From Daejeonella lutea (GTDB lineage: Bacteria > Bacteroidota > Bacteroidia > Sphingobacteriales > Sphingobacteriaceae), in contig NZ_FUYR01000006.1 of NCBI RefSeq assembly GCF_900168015.1, positions 1-64,000 on the forward strand: a stretch of DNA of 64,000 nucleotides. Reading direction: 5' to 3'. Both the position numbers and the translations under genes were made by a program. Under the pieces are notes generated by a model. That model did not search any database and had not been told where the DNA came from. It saw only the letters and a list, made by a program, of their open reading frames with translations. This document shows, piece by piece, positions 63,364 to 64,000 of this stretch (positions within the stretch are counted from its first letter, which is position 1; each line of letters starts with the position of its first letter).

Positions 63364-64000
63364 ATGAACGCATTTGAAATTGTTGGTGGTAAGCCATTAA
63401 AGGGAGAAATAATCCCTCAAGGAGCAAAAAACGAAGCATTGCAGATTATTTCTGCCGTATTACTTACACCAGAGAAAATTACAATAAGCAATATTCCTGA
63501 CATAAAGGATGTAAATAAACTGATTGAACTGATTCGTGATTTGGGAGTAAAGGTTGAACGCTTAAGCAAAGACACCTATACTTTTGAAGCCGCTAATATC
63601 GATCTTGACTTTTTCCACTCAGAATCATTTCGTTCGAAAGGTGGAAGCCTAAGGGGTTCCATTATGATAGTCGGTCCCCTGCTGGCCCGCTTTGGCAAGG
63701 CAGCTATTCCAAAGCCTGGAGGCGACAAAATTGGACGCAGGCGTCTCGACACACACTTTCTTGGCTTTGAGAAATTGGGTGCAAAGTTCGTTTACGACAA
63801 AAAAACTAACTTTTTCAATGTTGATGCAAGTGATTTAAAAGGCGCTTATATCCTCCTGGATGAAGCTTCAGTAACAGGAACAGCCAATGTGGTAATGGCA
63901 GCTGTTCTTGCTAAGGGAGTTACGACTATTTACAACGCTGCATGTGAACCATATCTACAGCAGTTATGTAAAATGCTTAACCGGATGGGCGCTAAAATTA
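63364..64000 (+). CDS. murA: UDP-N-acetylglucosamine 1-carboxyvinyltransferase, 5' part (cut by window end)
   Basis: The frame starts [26 protein letters not shown] and runs open to the end of the window (212 complete codons). It has [78 protein letters not shown] and [22 protein letters not shown], all MurA features. It would catalyse the first committed peptidoglycan step. The catalytic Cys loop around residue 115-120 reads [12 protein letters not shown], where E. coli has R-x-G-x-A-x-x-x-x-P-G-G-C-x-I-G; here Asp replaces the Cys (GGDKIG), as in some fosfomycin-resistant MurA. Confidence 0.93.
   Translation, partial: MNAFEIVGGKPLKGEIIPQGAKNEALQIISAVLLTPEKITISNIPDIKDVNKLIELIRDLGVKVERLSKDTYTFEAANIDLDFFHSESFRSKGGSLRGSIMIVGPLLARFGKAAIPKPGGDKIGRRRLDTHFLGFEKLGAKFVYDKKTNFFNVDASDLKGAYILLDEASVTGTANVVMAAVLAKGVTTIYNAACEPYLQQLCKMLNRMGAKI

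Overview
The window looks like chromosome of a Bacteroidetes bacterium, most probably Sphingobacteriales (Pedobacter-like). Three things support this. Many genes carry the Bacteroidetes -7 promoter box (TAnnTTTG), often only a few bases before the start codon. The tmRNA encodes a tag ending GENNYALAA. Many families are typical of this phylum (DUF1573, DUF3822, DUF3667, DUF4290, DUF2911, DUF5690, OMP_b-brl_3-type receptors, E1 alpha/beta fusions). The genus is an inference.

Layout. 1-240: end of an IS transposase cut by the window edge. 574-1176: an XRE-DUF4870-type regulator split by one in-frame stop. 1356-4031: HAD phosphatase, small conserved protein, proline dehydrogenase. 4404-10727: aromatic amino acid block (S4 protein, aroB, a Tyr/Phe-rich leader peptide with a terminator/antiterminator, pheA, DAHP synthase-chorismate mutase, aroA, aroC). 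10834-15099: branched-chain 2-oxoacid dehydrogenase E1 fusion, DUF1573 protein, aminotransferase. 15161-15812: tmRNA followed by a duplicated 105-base unit. 15925-17406: TPR protein. 17486-23031 (minus): eight tightly overlapping genes forming a compact type II fatty acid/polyketide-like operon with its own carrier protein and phosphopantetheinyl transferase. 23120-29398: exonuclease III, OYE reductase, phosphoesterase, MarR regulator, outer-membrane receptor. 29790-39364: lipoprotein, RecD-like helicase, DUF3822-rsmD-coaD, SRPBCC-pyrE divergent from a NUDIX protein, DUF3667, clpB, cold-shock protein. 39530-44079: kinase-transporter pair, small proteins, DEAD-box helicase. 44167-58511: deacetylase lipoprotein, DUF2911, hydrolase, Gre-like protein, ABC-F, GH20 hexosaminidase, PepSY-like lipoprotein, SlyD, DUF255 protein, dipeptide epimerase and dipeptidase, two tiny exported proteins. 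58645-64000: TPR/histidine-box protein without an ATPase domain, pcrA, DUF4290, murA (cut).

How the parts work together. The aromatic block supplies shikimate-pathway steps plus the Phe branch, and its leader suggests control by charged Tyr/Phe tRNA. The 17-23 kb operon has every enzyme of one elongation cycle (condensation, ketoreduction, dehydration, enoyl reduction) plus a hydrolase and a PlsC-like acyltransferase, so it probably makes and transfers a dedicated acyl chain; the product is unknown. GH20, the NahK-like kinase and a DUF5690 transporter could form a hexosamine salvage route, and the epimerase plus dipeptidase fit murein peptide recycling.

Intergenic DNA is unusually rich in word-like low-complexity repeats (AGTATCAAG, CAACTCTC, TTTGCG families) and small GC-rich hairpins. 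These are often nested in opposite orientations and in two places appear to have entered coding sequence (aroA, proline dehydrogenase).
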